A DNA stretch of 64,000 bases from Mesorhabditis belari (GCA_958450365.1 CAUEEP010000933.1:62001-126000); one strand, 5' to 3'; positions 33,461 through 45,725 are shown, counted from the first letter of the stretch. Translations and numbers: made by a program. Notes: generated by a model not told the origin, from the sequence alone.

Positions 33461-35410
33461 CTTTTAGGAAATGCTTAAACAAAATTGCGATATGGAAACC
33501 ATTTCTTTGTGGGTGCAGAAGAATGGACGAGCTCATCTACAAAAGTATTTACCAGAAACAGAAGAAGAACAAAGAAAAGAAAAGAGAAACAAAAGTCGAT
33601 TTATTCAGGTTGAAAAAATAGTTTAGTTTGAAGAGGGATAAAATCTAGAAATTTCTAAACTACATGGAATCTACTTGCAAACGCTTGTGTGCTGTTCAAA
33701 TCAAAGATGCTTGGAGATCGAAGATGGTAACTATACAGGTAAAAAAGTAACATTTTAAAGCAGCGAGATGATCAATGACTGGCCATGGATGGCACCATTT
33801 AAGATTTTATTCAATTTGCACCCGGATATCGCTGAATTATTGGTTAATTATCTTGATACCCAGTACGAAGCTCTTAAGGAAGAGGTTAGTCTATTGCTGA
33901 AACTGCATTAAGAAAAGCATTCTTTTGTTTAGATTAAACAAGGGGAAAACGAAACAAAAAACCTGAATGAATGGGAACCTGGAAAAATTGTGGAAAATGT
34001 CGCTGTATCAAGCAAGATCTTAACTTTGCTCTGCTACTGTAGTGACAGAGTTTCCTTTGAACTGTGGGCGATAACATAAGTAACGAGCTATATAACCTTC
34101 CAATCTTAGTTTTTATCGAGAATTTGCAAGAAACCTTCTCAATAATGAGCCTCAATTTTGCGAAGTTGACCAACAACTGGTAAATGAAATGTTTCAAACA
34201 ACAAAAGCATTCCTTTTCCAGCAAATCGCGTTGACACTTTGCTTTGGTTCTTTGTTTATTCAAAAGCTTCGTCAAATGCAAGCCGACCAAGAACAATTTG
34301 CTGTTCATGAAAAAGAATTTCAAACTTATTTAAACAAGGAAAATCACGTGAGGCATTTTCATTTTCATTTTCAAAAAACATTTTAGCGTTTATCAATCGA
34401 ATTTCAAGTAATAGTTGTTACCTCCCACATTTGGCGTATTCAATCCGAAACATTTACTCGAGCCCTTCCGTCTGCTGCAATAACGGCGCTAGATTTTTTT
34501 ACGCGCTATTATAAAAGGTATTATACATAGTTAGTATTTTTCTTTAAATTACAAATTGATCAGAAAGTACAACAATAAGTACGACAATAAGCAGAACAAT
34601 CGAAACTTGCGGTTAAACACATTGCATGGAAAAGCAGAAATTATCGCAAATTTTAATTGCGATTCGACAGTTTGCTTATGCGTAAACACTCATCAAATGA
34701 TTGTTTTGATGTTTTTCAACAGAAAAGTTTGTTCGAAAGTTATGAAACAAACGGTTTTTTTAAGGAAACCTGGACATTTCGTGAACTCGTAAAACGGACA
34801 GATTTTTCGCTTCCTGAATTGGAGAGAACAGTCAGCCTAATGCTTTCTGGAGATGAATGCCACAGAGTTTTGCGAAGCTCGGGAACCGCTGGAAAGAATG
34901 GTGGGAAGTGAAAATGAAAAAAAAAGAAGTGTTTTATAAAAATTTCTCACAAAAACTTTAGAACTCGATGAAAACTCATTGTGAACGATGAATTTACTTT
35001 TACGAAAGATAAAATTAAAATACCAACAGCGAAGCTTACGGTATGGCAGTTAATCCTTACAATAAAGATACATATTTACGAGCTATACAATATTTTAGAA
35101 CAACCCTGAAGATCCGAGGATTTCCCAAGTGAAAAACGATAAAGAAACTGAAATTAGATGTGCAATTGTGAGGGTGATGAAGAAAGAGAAGGAGCTGGCT
35201 TACTCAGATCTTCTCAACAAGGTTGGATTTTTGATAGTGAGTCCAGCAGGTATATTTCCTTGCCTATAGGTAACCGAGGAACTTTCCAACCGTTTTACAT
35301 TCGATCGCAAGTCATTCAAACAACAAATTGAGCATCTCATGGAAAAAAAATACATTGAGAGAGAACACATTGAGAGTCATGGCAAAGATGTCATTAAATA
35401 CCTGGAATGA

Positions 35411-35914
35411 ACAGTTTGAGCTTTGAAATAATTTGAACTTTCTTCCAAATATGTGCTTGTTTGTGTCTAACATTGTAGCGTCTTTTGTACCGAATGTTTT
35501 ATTAGATTGTCATTTATGAAATGTCCGACGCTTTGTCATGCCCGTAAATTTTCATTTCACCATACATTTCTTTTATTTCTTTTTTGATATTATATCGTAG
35601 GAAAAATAAAATCATTTTAAAATTCGAGCCACATCTGTTGTGGATCGGCTGAGAAATGTCAGCTCAAAAAACCACAAACTTTTATGACCGTAAAATTTGT
35701 GACCTGCAACAATCAGTCCGGCTCATATCACGCCAAATCGGGGTTTCTGTGTCTAGAAGCTAAAGCGAAGTGCGAAACCACATCGAACAGTTGATTTTTT
35801 GAAATTTTTCTCAGTTGGATATCACGTAACATTTCTGCGCCAACAGAATTTCGATTTGAAGAAAAACGTGATTTTACCTTATAGCGGACTGTGTGTGTCA
35901 CTAGAACAAAAATA
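35411..35914 (+). mobile_element. Family D transposon fragment
   Basis: Bases 35415-35812 match 10435-10800 and 46715-47100 (TTGTGGATCGGCTGAGAAATG, AACTTTTATGACCG). No intact frame. Confidence 0.5.
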
Positions 35915-36467
35915 TTAGGTTGTCCAATAAGTAATGCGTGTTACTTATTTCGAAACTATTGCGAAATCGCTTCGAGCAAATATATGCTCTTTTTAATCAT
36001 CAGCATCTTGTGTTTATTTTTATATATTATTTTATTCATTTGCCTTTGTTTTATAATAGATATGTTGTTTTGCAGATGAAAGACAAAAAGTTTGTTGTCC
36101 GCGCATCAATGCTGTATGATTTCAAACGAGGTAAAACTGCAGCGGATTGCCATCGAACTATCTGTGCCGCATTTGGAGAGGATTCAATTTCAATCAGCCA
36201 GTGCCAGCGCTGGTTTAAACGATTTGCGGACGGAAACGAGTCGTTAGAGGACGAGGAACGCGCTGGAAGGCTCAAAAATGGCTCGACGATTTCTTCTCAT
36301 CGAAACCAGCTTCATTCTATTATGACGGACTTCACTCTTTGCTCGGACGATGGAGAAATGTTGTTGATTGTTGTGGAGAATATATCGATTAATAAAGTTC
36401 TCTTTTGTTAATTTTGTGATATTTTGAAAATCGTGTCAAAACACTCATTACTTATTGGACAACCTAA
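35915..36467 (+). mobile_element. 553-bp mariner deletion derivative with perfect ends
   Basis: Flanked by TA at 35913-35914 and 36468-36469. The ends are inverted repeats starting TTAGGTTGTCCAATAAGTA. From ~36076 a frame encodes the mariner DNA-binding half (MKDKKFVVRASMLYDFKRGK, then QCQRWFKRFADGNESLEDEE). A deletion of the catalytic core follows, and a frame-shifted C-terminal tail (FFSSKPASFYYDG, RWRNVVDCCGEYID). It has no DDD core, so it can only be mobilised in trans. Distinct from families A-C. Confidence 0.85.
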
Positions 36468-36686
36468 TAGAAGTCAACCAAGTCATTAATGCAATTTTGA
36501 ATAAGCAAAATACTAAAGACTACGATTTTTTGGTATTAAGTATTTGAAAATTAAAACCAATACTGCTTTGCTATTATAGTATCTTCAAATCCTAAAGCTT
36601 TGAAGAAAGTTGCACGTTCAAAAATACCCAAAAACATTTCAAACCTTTCAACATATTGATCAGTTCTGTAAACAGTCGTTTTTATA

Positions 36687-37152
36687 GGTCTCAATCCTTG
36701 CAAATCTCCTCAAGAATGGTGTCAATGTGATCGAGAAATCGTGGAATGTCAACAATGACGCCTTCAATTCTGATCAAATTGTCGATTTTGCTTTCAAATT
36801 TTTCGATTACCACATGACTTATTTCCTATGAACTGTGAGATTTATTTATTCATTGAAATTCTTTCTTCACACTTTTAGGTGATCTGGTGGCACTACAAGA
36901 CCAATAGCAAAACGGCCACGGAAGGTGCTCAGAAATTGCTAAAAATGATAAACAAAGTCATATTTTAGTGTACGTTTTGGATCAAATGACTTTGTGGACT
37001 CCTGGTTATTTTCCTGGGATTTTCGATCAAGCTGAGGCTCTAATTTTGGCAAATCAAGCTGTATCTTATATGGGAAAAGTGGGTGATTCTGTAAGAAATT
37101 CGCCTGTTTTTATTCGAATATCCCATTGTTCGGTCGCTCACTTTGTCATTTA
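36687..37152 (+). CDS. Unrecognised gene fragment
   Basis: After a TTTTTATAG acceptor at ~36688 there are 46 open codons (VSILANLLKNGVNVIEK, then IVDFAFKFFDYHMTYF) ending in TGA just before a GTGAGA donor. A second exon after CTTTTAG at ~36880 reads VIWWHYKTNSKTATEGAQ. A third stretch from ~36968 reads VYVLDQMTLWTPGYFPG then AEALILANQAVSYMGK before a GTGGGT donor. Composition and splice signals look like real exons, but in-frame stops separate them and no family is recognised. Confidence 0.3.
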
Positions 37153-37179
37153 ATGTGAAATTGAAAAAATTAAGCGGTA

Positions 37180-38130
37180 TTTTGATTCCCTAGACTCTTA
37201 GCCAAATTTTGGCATGTGTGCGGATTATGAGGTGAGGAATAAAATAAGAATTGGAGTTATGAGATTTGGAACTGACCTTGAGGAGTAACACACGTTCAAG
37301 CACGCGACAATACTTATTAGCCACCCTTTATATTGTGATACAAGGTATTCAAACACCGAGACGATAGTTTTGGTGTTTGTTTAAACCTGATTTTCACAAG
37401 CTGATCTCGATATTTTCGATAGAAAATGTTGAATGCCTTCATCAGAGGCAACTTTCTCCAAGATGCAACTTACTCGAGATTCTGGAAAGCAAAAGTATTA
37501 GTACATATTTATGGAAAACAGTTTGGTCGCTATTCTTTAGAAGTCTCTGTTTTATCTCAACGTTTTCTTTAAAAAAAAATTCTTAACAATGTAAAAACAT
37601 TGCACTAGCAAATGGCACAATTGTAGTGTTTGTTTAAACTTACCAAATCAAGGTGATCGTTCAATTTCGCTTCTAACTTTTTGGAAAGATCCTCTTGGTA
37701 GCCGAATCAATCCTAAATTCGGTAGTTTCACATTACACATCAATAAATAACTATTTACGAAGAATTTTCGAAGGCTTCGTGATCCGACAATTCCTTCTTC
37801 GGTATCACTGATTAGTTCTGTTAGTTCGAGTGAATTTATCACTGATTTGCGTATCCTAAATGCATATTAGATAATAGAAAAAAAACACTTTCTCCAATTC
37901 AATCTTCAAATTTTTGATCTCGATCATTAGGTAGGTAAGTGTAATTTACCTCTCAACCAAACTAATGTAAATTATATGCGAAAAATTCTGAACATTTTCC
38001 TCAATTTGATCAAAGAATGATTGAATTTGTCCTTTCATTTCATCGTCGCTTTCAGGAAAATTTTCTTTGTGCAAACCCATCTGTAATTGAAACGTTAAAA
38101 TAACTTATCCATAAAGTTGGAATAATATTA
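37180..38130 (-). pseudogene. Cullin N-terminal fragment, downstream duplicate
   Basis: Direct repeat of 1735-2760. ATG at 38078-38080 on the minus strand opens the same MGLHKE start. The next exon is open as INSLELTELISDTEE and then shifts frame by a small deletion relative to 31780-31830. No downstream cullin exons. Confidence 0.6.
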
Positions 38131-38439
38131 AATAATATAAAGCATATATCTGAAGACTTGAAGCAAAAAAAGACAAAATCTACCAAAAAAAATCGATACG
38201 AAAAACTCCTAATCAGGATTGCAGTTCTAGATTTGTGCGAGAGTTTCCAAGTGATTCATCCTTCCAAAAAAGGCTGAAAAAACAAACGAATTAACTCTGA
38301 AAACAATGAAAACAAGTTGTGTTGAGGATTTCATTCATTTAAACTATCATTTACTATCATTCTGATTTTTGAAAATATTTTGATTAAGGTTTTGTATCTT
38401 ACTACGCGAACGATCAGATTTTGCAAGCATGAATCCGAA

Positions 38440-38796
38440 GCAAATTTATATGACCTACGCAAGTCGGAAACGGGCAACAAGATGGTCTTTTTAGTTTTTA
38501 CCCCAACGCGCTAGATTTCTGTAAAAACGAAACTTGATCCCCTAGTGCACTGAGCGACTTATGAGTTTGTAAGGTCTACTGTCGCTCACCAAAAAAAGTG
38601 ACTCAGTGGTGTGGTGGTAGTGCGGCCGTCTCCGAGTTTGAGTTCTGACAAGGCGATGATTTCATGAAATACTTGAAATAAACATTTTTTCTATGTGATT
38701 GTTATTTCAGTACAACTTTGAAGAAAATTTGATCGATCAAAAAACTGTCTTTCCGCACTTTATTGGCAATGTGTACACTCTTAACGTGTAGTACTA
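38440..38796 (+). repeat. Duplicated intergenic block with tRNA-like sequence
   Basis: Direct repeat of 3060-3415. The tRNA-like A/B-box segment is at ~38598-38660. Nothing coding. Confidence 0.4.
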
Positions 38797-39467
38797 TTAG
38801 GTTGAGCAAAAGTAATGTCGGTTTTGAATTCCCGTTGTTGGGAATTTTCCATTTCTTTGCTTATGCGATTTTCTCAACAAAACAACTCGTGCTATCCTTA
38901 GCTCTACTCGGCTTCAAAAAGGCAAATCTCATGATTTTTGGGGAAGAATTCTAACATCTGATGAAACAGGGATTCATATGAGAATGTGAAGCGCAAAAAT
39001 CAGTGGCTTTCTTAGGTCAACCCCCACAAGCAACTTCGAAACCCGATATTCATGGAAAGAAACTTATGCTTTGTTGTTGGTGGAATACAAAAGGTTTGGT
39101 GTATTATGAGTTGTTGAAGCTGGGAGAAACTGTCACCGTTGAGTTTTATTCAAAACAGTTGATGAGAGTTAACGAGGCTTTAAAGAATATGGGCGTTGAA
39201 ACAACAAAAGTGCTATTTTTGCATGATAATGAAAAACCTCACTGCAAAATCACTCACCAAAAGATCGACGAGCTAGGTTGGAAACTTCTGCCCCAGGCAC
39301 CTCATAGTTCGGACCTGGCCCCATCAGATTATTTTTTGACTTGCGAAGAAGATGGGAACAAGTCATCAATAATAATGGAGAATATCTCATTGATTGATGT
39401 GCGTTTGTTTATGTTTTTAGCAATAAACATTTTTGTGACAAACGACATTCCTTTTTCCTCAACCTAA
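38797..39467 (+). mobile_element. mariner family B, internally deleted
   Basis: TA-preceded terminus TTAGGTTGAGCAAAAG at 38797; right end ...TTTTTCCTCAACCTAA at 39467. The frame 39003-39467 is open: MLCCWWNTKGLVYYELLKLG, FLHDNEKPHC (second Asp), LLPQAPHSSDLAPSDY (third Asp region). After a deletion it runs into the terminal repeat. The N-terminal half is missing. Best family B copy here. Confidence 0.75.
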
Positions 39468-39589
39468 GACTTGTAAAAGCTTTAGCCTAAAGAAATGTTT
39501 GTAATTTAAGCTTTCAAATAATTTCCACTTTTTTCGAAATATGTGCTTGTTTGTGTCTAACATTGTAGCTAACATTGAATGTATTTGAT

Positions 39590-40497
39590 GCAGCCTCCAG
39601 GTACCAGAATCGAATCAATTTGCAAATCCTTTAGAATTTTCTTTGTAGCTTTTGTGAGCCAAGAAGTTATCCGAGAAGTTAAGTGTTAAATGCAAAATAG
39701 TGACGATTCTCGACGTGACTCGACTCGAATGTACGCTGGATGTGGCAGAAGTTCGATTGAGTCGAGATTTTTGATCGTTTCCTTGGTCTGGCGGTGTGAG
39801 GTTTTGCATTGTCCTGCTGAAGGAATATGCGCTTTGGATTGACCAAAGCGGGATATTTTTCACTCAGCGCCGCATACATCCGGTCAGGCTGGGTACAGTA
39901 GAGATCTGCGTCAATGGTCCGACCATTTGGAACCAGCTCAAAGTGAGTAATGCCTTCGAAATTCCACCAAACACACAATAATGCCTTCCTTGAGAATCGA
40001 TCATGTTTTTGCTACCGGTTCCGCTACTTGCCTGGGATTCAACCATTGACTTTACTTGTCCGGATTACTAAAATAGACCCACTTTTCATCACAAGTCACA
40101 ATTCGGCGAATCAAGCGGTCATCCTGCGGATTTTTTTTTGGATTTTCGAGACCAAGTTCGCCGTTCTTAAATTTTCGATACCAATATTGCGCGGTCTTGT
40201 TGGAGATCATTTCTTCACCTTCCACTTGGCATATTTTTTTGGCCGCTTCAGTTGCATTAAACCCTTGTTTCCAATTATGGCGCAAAAGTACCCCAATTTC
40301 GAATCTTTCCATCTCTTTCCTACAAAGTAAAAAATTAAAAATAAATAGTTAAACACACGATAACTTAGTAAAATATGAAAGAGCAGGTCAAATGCTACAA
40401 AATAAATATGGCACGTATAAATAAAACGAATTTATTAGCTTTAAAAAATTGTTCAAACTTCAAGAGAATAAAAATGGAAAGCTTTTGGTTCACCTTA
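39590..40497 (-). mobile_element. mariner family A, internally deleted
   Basis: The right terminus (complement of TTAAGGTGAACCAAAAG) is at ~40480-40497. The minus-strand frame 40052-40312 is MERFEIGVLLRHNWKQGF, then QYWYRKFKNGELGLENP and CDEKWVYFSNPDK. A second frame carries MCVWWNFEGITHFEL and LQQDNAKPHTAR. Stops separate them and the C-terminus is lost near 39690. Direct duplicate of 4275-4862, with more 5' sequence. Confidence 0.75.
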
Positions 40498-40511
40498 ATA
40501 CTACTACTAGC

Positions 40512-40942
40512 TACCGTAAATAATGTAATAGTACCCGTCCCGTGGGTAGACTTGCATCACGAGATTATCGATACAAACGGTAAGTTCATGTTTGAGCCTT
40601 CAGATCTCCGTTTCTCGTACAGCTATAAACATTTTATTGGAAAGCCAAGAATGTCAGCTTTTGATTGCTATTTCACACATAGCGAATTCACATAGATGAG
40701 TGCCTTAAAAGGCTTATCAATATACAAATAACGAGAAGTATCGATAAGGTTTATGAGGTGCCTACTCATTAAAAGTCGCCATGTCTAAAATAGCAATCAA
40801 AAGCTGATATTCCTGACTTCCAAATGAAACAATTCTCAAATTGAGAGCTGTTCTAGAAACAGAGATCTGAACGTTCAAACATTAGCATGTCGTTTGTATC
40901 CATAAAATCCATAAGCTAGTCTACCCGTAGGGCACTAGAGGG
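40512..40942. repeat. Foldback element FB4, right end lost
   Basis: Left end TACCGTAAATAATGTAATAG. The right arm stops at GGGCACTAGAGG without the terminal motif and passes straight into the 3' flank of copy 6. Confidence 0.6.
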
Positions 40943-41333
40943 TAAAAAAAGTTTAAAAATCTAGCCTGTTTCCTTTTATTTGTGAGCAATTTAAGCCATT
41001 TATCTTGCCATATAGTTAACGAAAAAAAGACATAATTTAAAGCAACACAAACACCTTTGGAAACAATCACACAAGAAAATTCTCGACAAAAAAAGTGACC
41101 CTTGTTACGAGAATTGTCAGCAAATGAAAGCAGGTTAACAATATGAAGACTTTGGCATACAAGAAGGTGTGTAAAATGTGGAAAACATTTGAAACGAAAT
41201 CACAAGCGCTAACCAATAGAGCAATTTCAGAAGAAATCTAAAAAAACAAAACTCAGAAGAATTGAAAGCCGAAAAAAATTCTTCAGAAAATCACAATAAG
41301 GCTTAAAGGGAAAGAGCAAAAATACGAATGTAC
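40943..41333 (-). other. Conserved 3' flank of copy 6
   Basis: Reverse-orientation flank (TTTATTTGTGAGCAAT near 40976) as after the other copies. Confidence 0.45.
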
Positions 41334-44122
41334 CTATGGATAAGATGCATCAAAATCGATCAAGATGAGCTTTCTGTCATCGAGCCTTCCAAATGCACAG
41401 ACGAGCAATGTTTCGGTAGCTTTAAGCCATACGCGATCAAATGCATTCGATTGAAGACGAACGAGGTCACGGACGAAAATACCTGCAAATGGAAAAGATA
41501 CCTAAAAATCACCAAAATTCTCGTCTAGTTGATAAAAAAAATCAACAACAGAATCCTAAACCTCAACATAAATTTAAGCTTGAATAGTTAACGAGTCAAA
41601 TTATGTAGTTAATAAATTCTACTTTAGAAGAAAATTTGAAGTCTGGACAAATTTGCTTATCTTATAGCCTACATTACTAGGCAATTTAAAACAGCATACC
41701 TTTATCCACATCCCACAGCTTGACCAAGCCATCCACAGAACTTGTTATCAAAAGCCCCGAGTCGAGCAATTGAGATGAAGTGATGTACGACGTGTGACCA
41801 CTTCCTCCTTGCAAGCGATGAATGCACGAACCACCGTCACGAATGTCCCAAATCTAAAGAAAAGGAAGTAGTTGACATAGGCTTGGTTCGACATACCCCG
41901 ACGTCCGAGTTGGCATAGCAGCCGACCAAAATGTTTCCGCGAAGGTGCATGCCAGAGCCGAAGCCCCTTTCAGGACTGAGAAGATGTGCGATGCATGCTA
42001 AAAGAAACAAACATAAATGATATTGCCACAGAATAGCGAAGTAAAACACACTTCCCCTTCGCAAATCCCAGACACGCATCGTTGCATCAAGACTTCCCGA
42101 GACGACAAGGTCGCGCTCTGGCTCAAACTAAAATAGAATCCTGATTAAAGCCAAAAATTGACACTTCAACCCACCAAAAGTGAGTCGACTTGATTCGTGT
42201 GACCTGTCAGCGTCTGCGAACAATTCCCTGTCTGCACATTCCAAAGCTTAGAGACTATTATAAAATTAAACAAGGCATTACAAACCTTTACAGTACCATC
42301 AGAGGCCCCAGACACAACCCGAATTCCATCAAATTGCACACAGTTAAGCTGAATTTTGACTTTGCTTAGGCTATAACTTTGATACACACATGCCCCCAGT
42401 GGCCAGTCAAAATGTGAAGGCATTTCCCGTCGACAATCTCCCAGACTCGGAGCGTTTGATCGAGCGGTCCAGAAACAAGATTAAAACATTATGCTTTTAG
42501 CTAAGGCACAAAAGTTAGATTACTCACGTTGTGCCATGTAGACTCATGCACCGAACAGTACTCGTATGACCCTGCAGAACATGACGCTGTACACCAGTTT
42601 GACCACACCAAACGCGCACCGTTTCATCAGACGAGCCACTTCAATATTTTCATAGACTTTATTCTCATAAGTATTTTTGTTTAGAAAATTCTTAGCTTCT
42701 TTGGCAACACTGATCAATTGCACTAGCTAGAGCCTATTAACTAACCTGACAATGTATTTGCCATCATCACTCATTTGAGACGTCCATTTGAGACGGATAT
42801 GGCCAGTTAGAGTGAAAGCCGGCTAAATTAAGACGTACAATAATGGTCAAACGAAACAAACTTGAGCATCATCAACATTCCAAATATAACCAGCAACGAT
42901 ATATGCAAGTTGATCGCGACCCTCAAAAACAATTTTTATGGCCAAAACATTTGTCCAAACTTTTAGAACAGTGCTTGATTGAATCGGTCGTGATCGCCAA
43001 TTGGAAATGATTCGCTGCTTCCGCAAGTACAGTGACTTCCATGACGATCGCTCATAACACCTAGAAAAAATAATTTAATTCAACAACAAGTTGTGTCACT
43101 AACTGTCCATATGAGATCTCGCGCTCTCGTCGACTCTGATGTGGTTCTTGAAGGTCCATATGTGAGAAGATTGTCATTCCCGCAAGCGCTCCATTCGTCG
43201 CCCACCCGCCGAGAAAACGGAAACTGAACAAAAAGAAGTTAGTGACAAGCCTGTGACGAATCCTTTACTAATCGTATTCTTAAATGTGATCCAGTTCATC
43301 GGAACAAACATTATCATTTGTTTTCTTTCGCTTTAAAGCTTGCTTTGCTGCAGAGTAATAACATTATTGAATCAGAAACAGTATCATCCTATACCTTAGA
43401 AGTGTAAGACCCAGTTTAATATAGATCTATCAGATATGGATTTTTAAATGTTCTATTATTTGCCCAAAACTGTAACACACCTTGGGGCATCAAATTTCAC
43501 ATATCCTTTCTCCAAACATTTCTGTCGCCACGTCCGATCATCTTCACAAATCCGTTGCCACGTCCGCGAAACGAAAAGGTGATCAAATCGCGCGGTGTCA
43601 GATGGGCGATGATGCGACAAGCAACCTAAAAATAAACAATTCATTCCACAAGCTTTAACAAAAGACAAACCTCCTCAGGCAACTGTGACAAGAAATCCTT
43701 TTGGAACAATGAATCGATGATCTCCCTGAATTTGGTAATTTCACGGTTGAAGGTCATTCTCTTTACCTCATCAACCGAACTTGTGGATCGGAGAGTGCTC
43801 CGACCAGGATTGCAAAGCTCTGTTGAGTCAGAGACTCAACAGCTTCTGCCAACGCTTTTATCTTTTCTGCCGGATTTGCATCAACAGTCACTAAGAGCGC
43901 GTTCCGGTCGACGAGAAGTTTCTTGGCTTGTTCTCGGCTCTCGTCGGTCCCTTCCTCGAGCAGCTCCAACAGCTTTTGGTTCAGTTCCACTTGGATGTTG
44001 ACCGGCTTTGTGAGCACGGGTGATGGCTTTGAGTCGGGCTTCAACTTTGCCGACAGTTTCTCCAGTAGATCCACTTGCAAAGTCTCGAGTTGAGTCTTGC
44101 TGCTCTCCGGCTTGTCCGACAT
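41334..44122 (-). pseudogene. F-box/WD40 gene copy 6, long form, two lesions
   Basis: ATG 44120-44122, stop 41334-41336. Exon 1 matches copy 2 residue for residue over most of its length, including the [11 protein letters not shown] end. The F-box exon has a 4-base deletion near 43573 (ACGAAAAGGT) that shifts the frame after [13 protein letters not shown]. The blade 3 acceptor at 42481-42482 reads AA. A 27-bp in-frame deletion shortens blade 1. Other exons are open and well conserved: [119 protein letters not shown]. The cap is open but diverged ([20 protein letters not shown]). Direct segmental duplicate of copy 2. Confidence 0.8.
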
Positions 44123-44578
44123 CTCCCCTAAATGAAAAATTACAGCAGAGATAACACCGTAAATAAGAAAACGAAAAACCCCAGAGCAAAATACTACTAC
44201 TACTAGCTACCGTAAATATTGCAATGGTACCGCAGCCATTACAATGAATGAAAGCTTTCCAATGCAATAAGTTGATAACTGTTCTAGAAACAGAGATCTG
44301 AACGTTCAAACATTAGCATGCCGTTTGTATCCATAAAATCGATAAGCAAGTCTACCCTTAGGGCACTAGAGCGATGGGGCACTATTACAGTATTGATGGG
44401 ACATACACATGCTAAACGACTTGACCAGAATGAAATTTATCGCAAAAAGTCTCCTTAAATACACGAAAGGGGCGCGTTTTCGAACTCGCCATCAAAAGAC
44501 CTACGGTAGAACATCACTTCTTTGAAAGATCAATTGAGGCTCAGTTTAGACCTTTGGTACCTAACACTTTCTTAATAA
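44123..44578. repeat. 5' flank of copy 6 and foldback arm
   Basis: Same sequence as 8186-8640. A CTAG/GGGAG acceptor-like motif lies 5 bases before the ATG; TACCGTAAATATTG is near 44208. Confidence 0.5.
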
Positions 44579-44908
44579 ATGATAGTAAAAAGGTTGAAAA
44601 GAGTAATAACTTTCGTTGTGAAAAGCCGAAGAAACTCTTCTCCCCTCCCATGCCAATCTAAATCATTCACTGTTTTCTGTTCAATGACAGGAGCTCTAAA
44701 AGCAAAAAAACACAAACTCATCAACGTCTCCCAAAATAAAGTTCAAAGTGTGACTGATCAGAGTGGGGGAAGAGTGACCAGATCAATGTTATCGTATTGT
44801 GATTTCTTTAGCCAAAAATGAAAATGGAGCAAACTGAATGATTCTGATGGGGAAAAAGCAAAACGACAGGAAAATCAGAAAAAAAAAGAAAACACAAACG
44901 TTACTACG
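44579..44908 (+). pseudogene. Basic-protein-like block
   Basis: Frame 44579-44821 is open: LKAKKHKLINVSQNKVQS and GGRVTRSMLSYCDF, stop, then KLNDSD...AKRQENQKKKEN in the next segment. The duplicate at 8640-8960 is more broken. Confidence 0.3.
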
Positions 44909-45145
44909 TCATGGGAAACGAATTTTTGGACCCTTTTCCCCTTTTGCTGTGATAAAATCTTTTATAGTGTGATAAATTAAGTCTAGTCTCGGGGTTGGAT
45001 TAAGTACGTATTTTTCAAACGCTAGCGTTACACCGCATTTATCAAGATGTTCACGGAGATATCGTAACATGGGTCTAGACAATTTGGTTAACATCCAGGG
45101 TGCTGTTGACAATCCAAAGGGTAGGACTTGAAAAGCGTATGCCGC
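44909..45145 (-). mobile_element. Reverse-transcriptase fragment (duplicate)
   Basis: Minus strand: STAPWMLTKLSRPMLRYLRE then HLDKCGVTLAFEKY. Same fragment as 8961-9222, slightly shorter at its N-terminal end. Confidence 0.6.
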
Positions 45146-45725
45146 TCCAGTAAAATCCGAGATGGGGCTGCGCTGTAGAACGCCGCTCGCAGTTTCAACA
45201 CCCCAGCGGCGCTTTAGTGTCGATAAATTTAACCCTACCTACGAGAATATGCACAAAAGGGTGTGGGTGAAGCGCTAAAAGGCACAATGGAATGGAGCTT
45301 TCTGAAGATTGGATCCACAAAACATGGTTTTGTGTACATTCTACCGTAGACCTTTTGATGGCGAGTTCTAAAACGCGCCCCTTTTGTGTATTGAAAGAGA
45401 CTTTTTGCGATAAATTTCTGGTCAAGTCGTTTAGCATGTTTATGTACCATGAATACTGTAATAGTGCCCCATCGCTCTCGTGCCCTAAGGGTAGACTTGC
45501 TTATCGATTTTATGGATACAAACGGCATGCTAATGTTTGAACGTTCAGTTTCCAGAAGTATCAATCTGAGAATTGGTTCATGAGAAAGTCAAGAATGTCA
45601 GCTTTTGATTGCGATTTTATACATAATGACTTTTAATGTGCAAGCACCTCATAAACCTTATGGATACTTATCGATATTTGTGTATCCATAAGTATTGATA
45701 ATTGCAATGATTGCAATGAATGAAG
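45146..45725. repeat. Palindromic element remnants and foldback arm
   Basis: Contains the AACACCCCAGCG core (~45200), the CTACCGTAGACC arm (~45343) and the full arm through TGAACGTTCAG (~45540) to ATCGATATTTGTGTATCC. Colinear with 9225-9555 but with extra left sequence. Confidence 0.55.

Larger units (their letters stand above)
31503..35410 (+). pseudogene. Cullin-family gene, interrupted and probably degenerate
   Basis: ATG 31503 opens MGLHKEDFPESDDEMKGQIK; short exons follow (31503-31633; RIRKSVINSLELTEL; NFFGYQKDLSKKLEAKLNNH). Later cullin-like exons: 32948-33097 (LYESKLKPWLFKETVEYSNK), 33468-33608, 33649-33738 (MESTCKRLCAVQIKDAW), then DIAELLVNYLDTQYE, FYREFARNLLNNEPQF, VIVVTSHIWRIQSETFTRAL, RTDFSLPELERTVSLMLSG. 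The C-terminal neddylation domain reads AIVRVMKKEKELAYSDLL, then FDRKSFKQQIEHLMEKKYIE, stop 35408-35410; the acceptor Lys context (IVRVMK) is kept. This is the scaffold that joins F-box receptors to the RING E2 module. Module Q sits between two exons and frame slips appear near 33765 and 34985, so it may be a pseudogene, though minor exon mis-calls could explain them. Confidence 0.65.

Noticed and set aside
36051..36275. 74-codon minus-strand frame
   Set aside because: Antisense to the mariner HTH frame between perfect terminal repeats.
43717..44001. 94-codon plus-strand frame
   Set aside because: Antisense to the first exon of F-box/WD copy 6; its length reflects the long open exon, not a gene.
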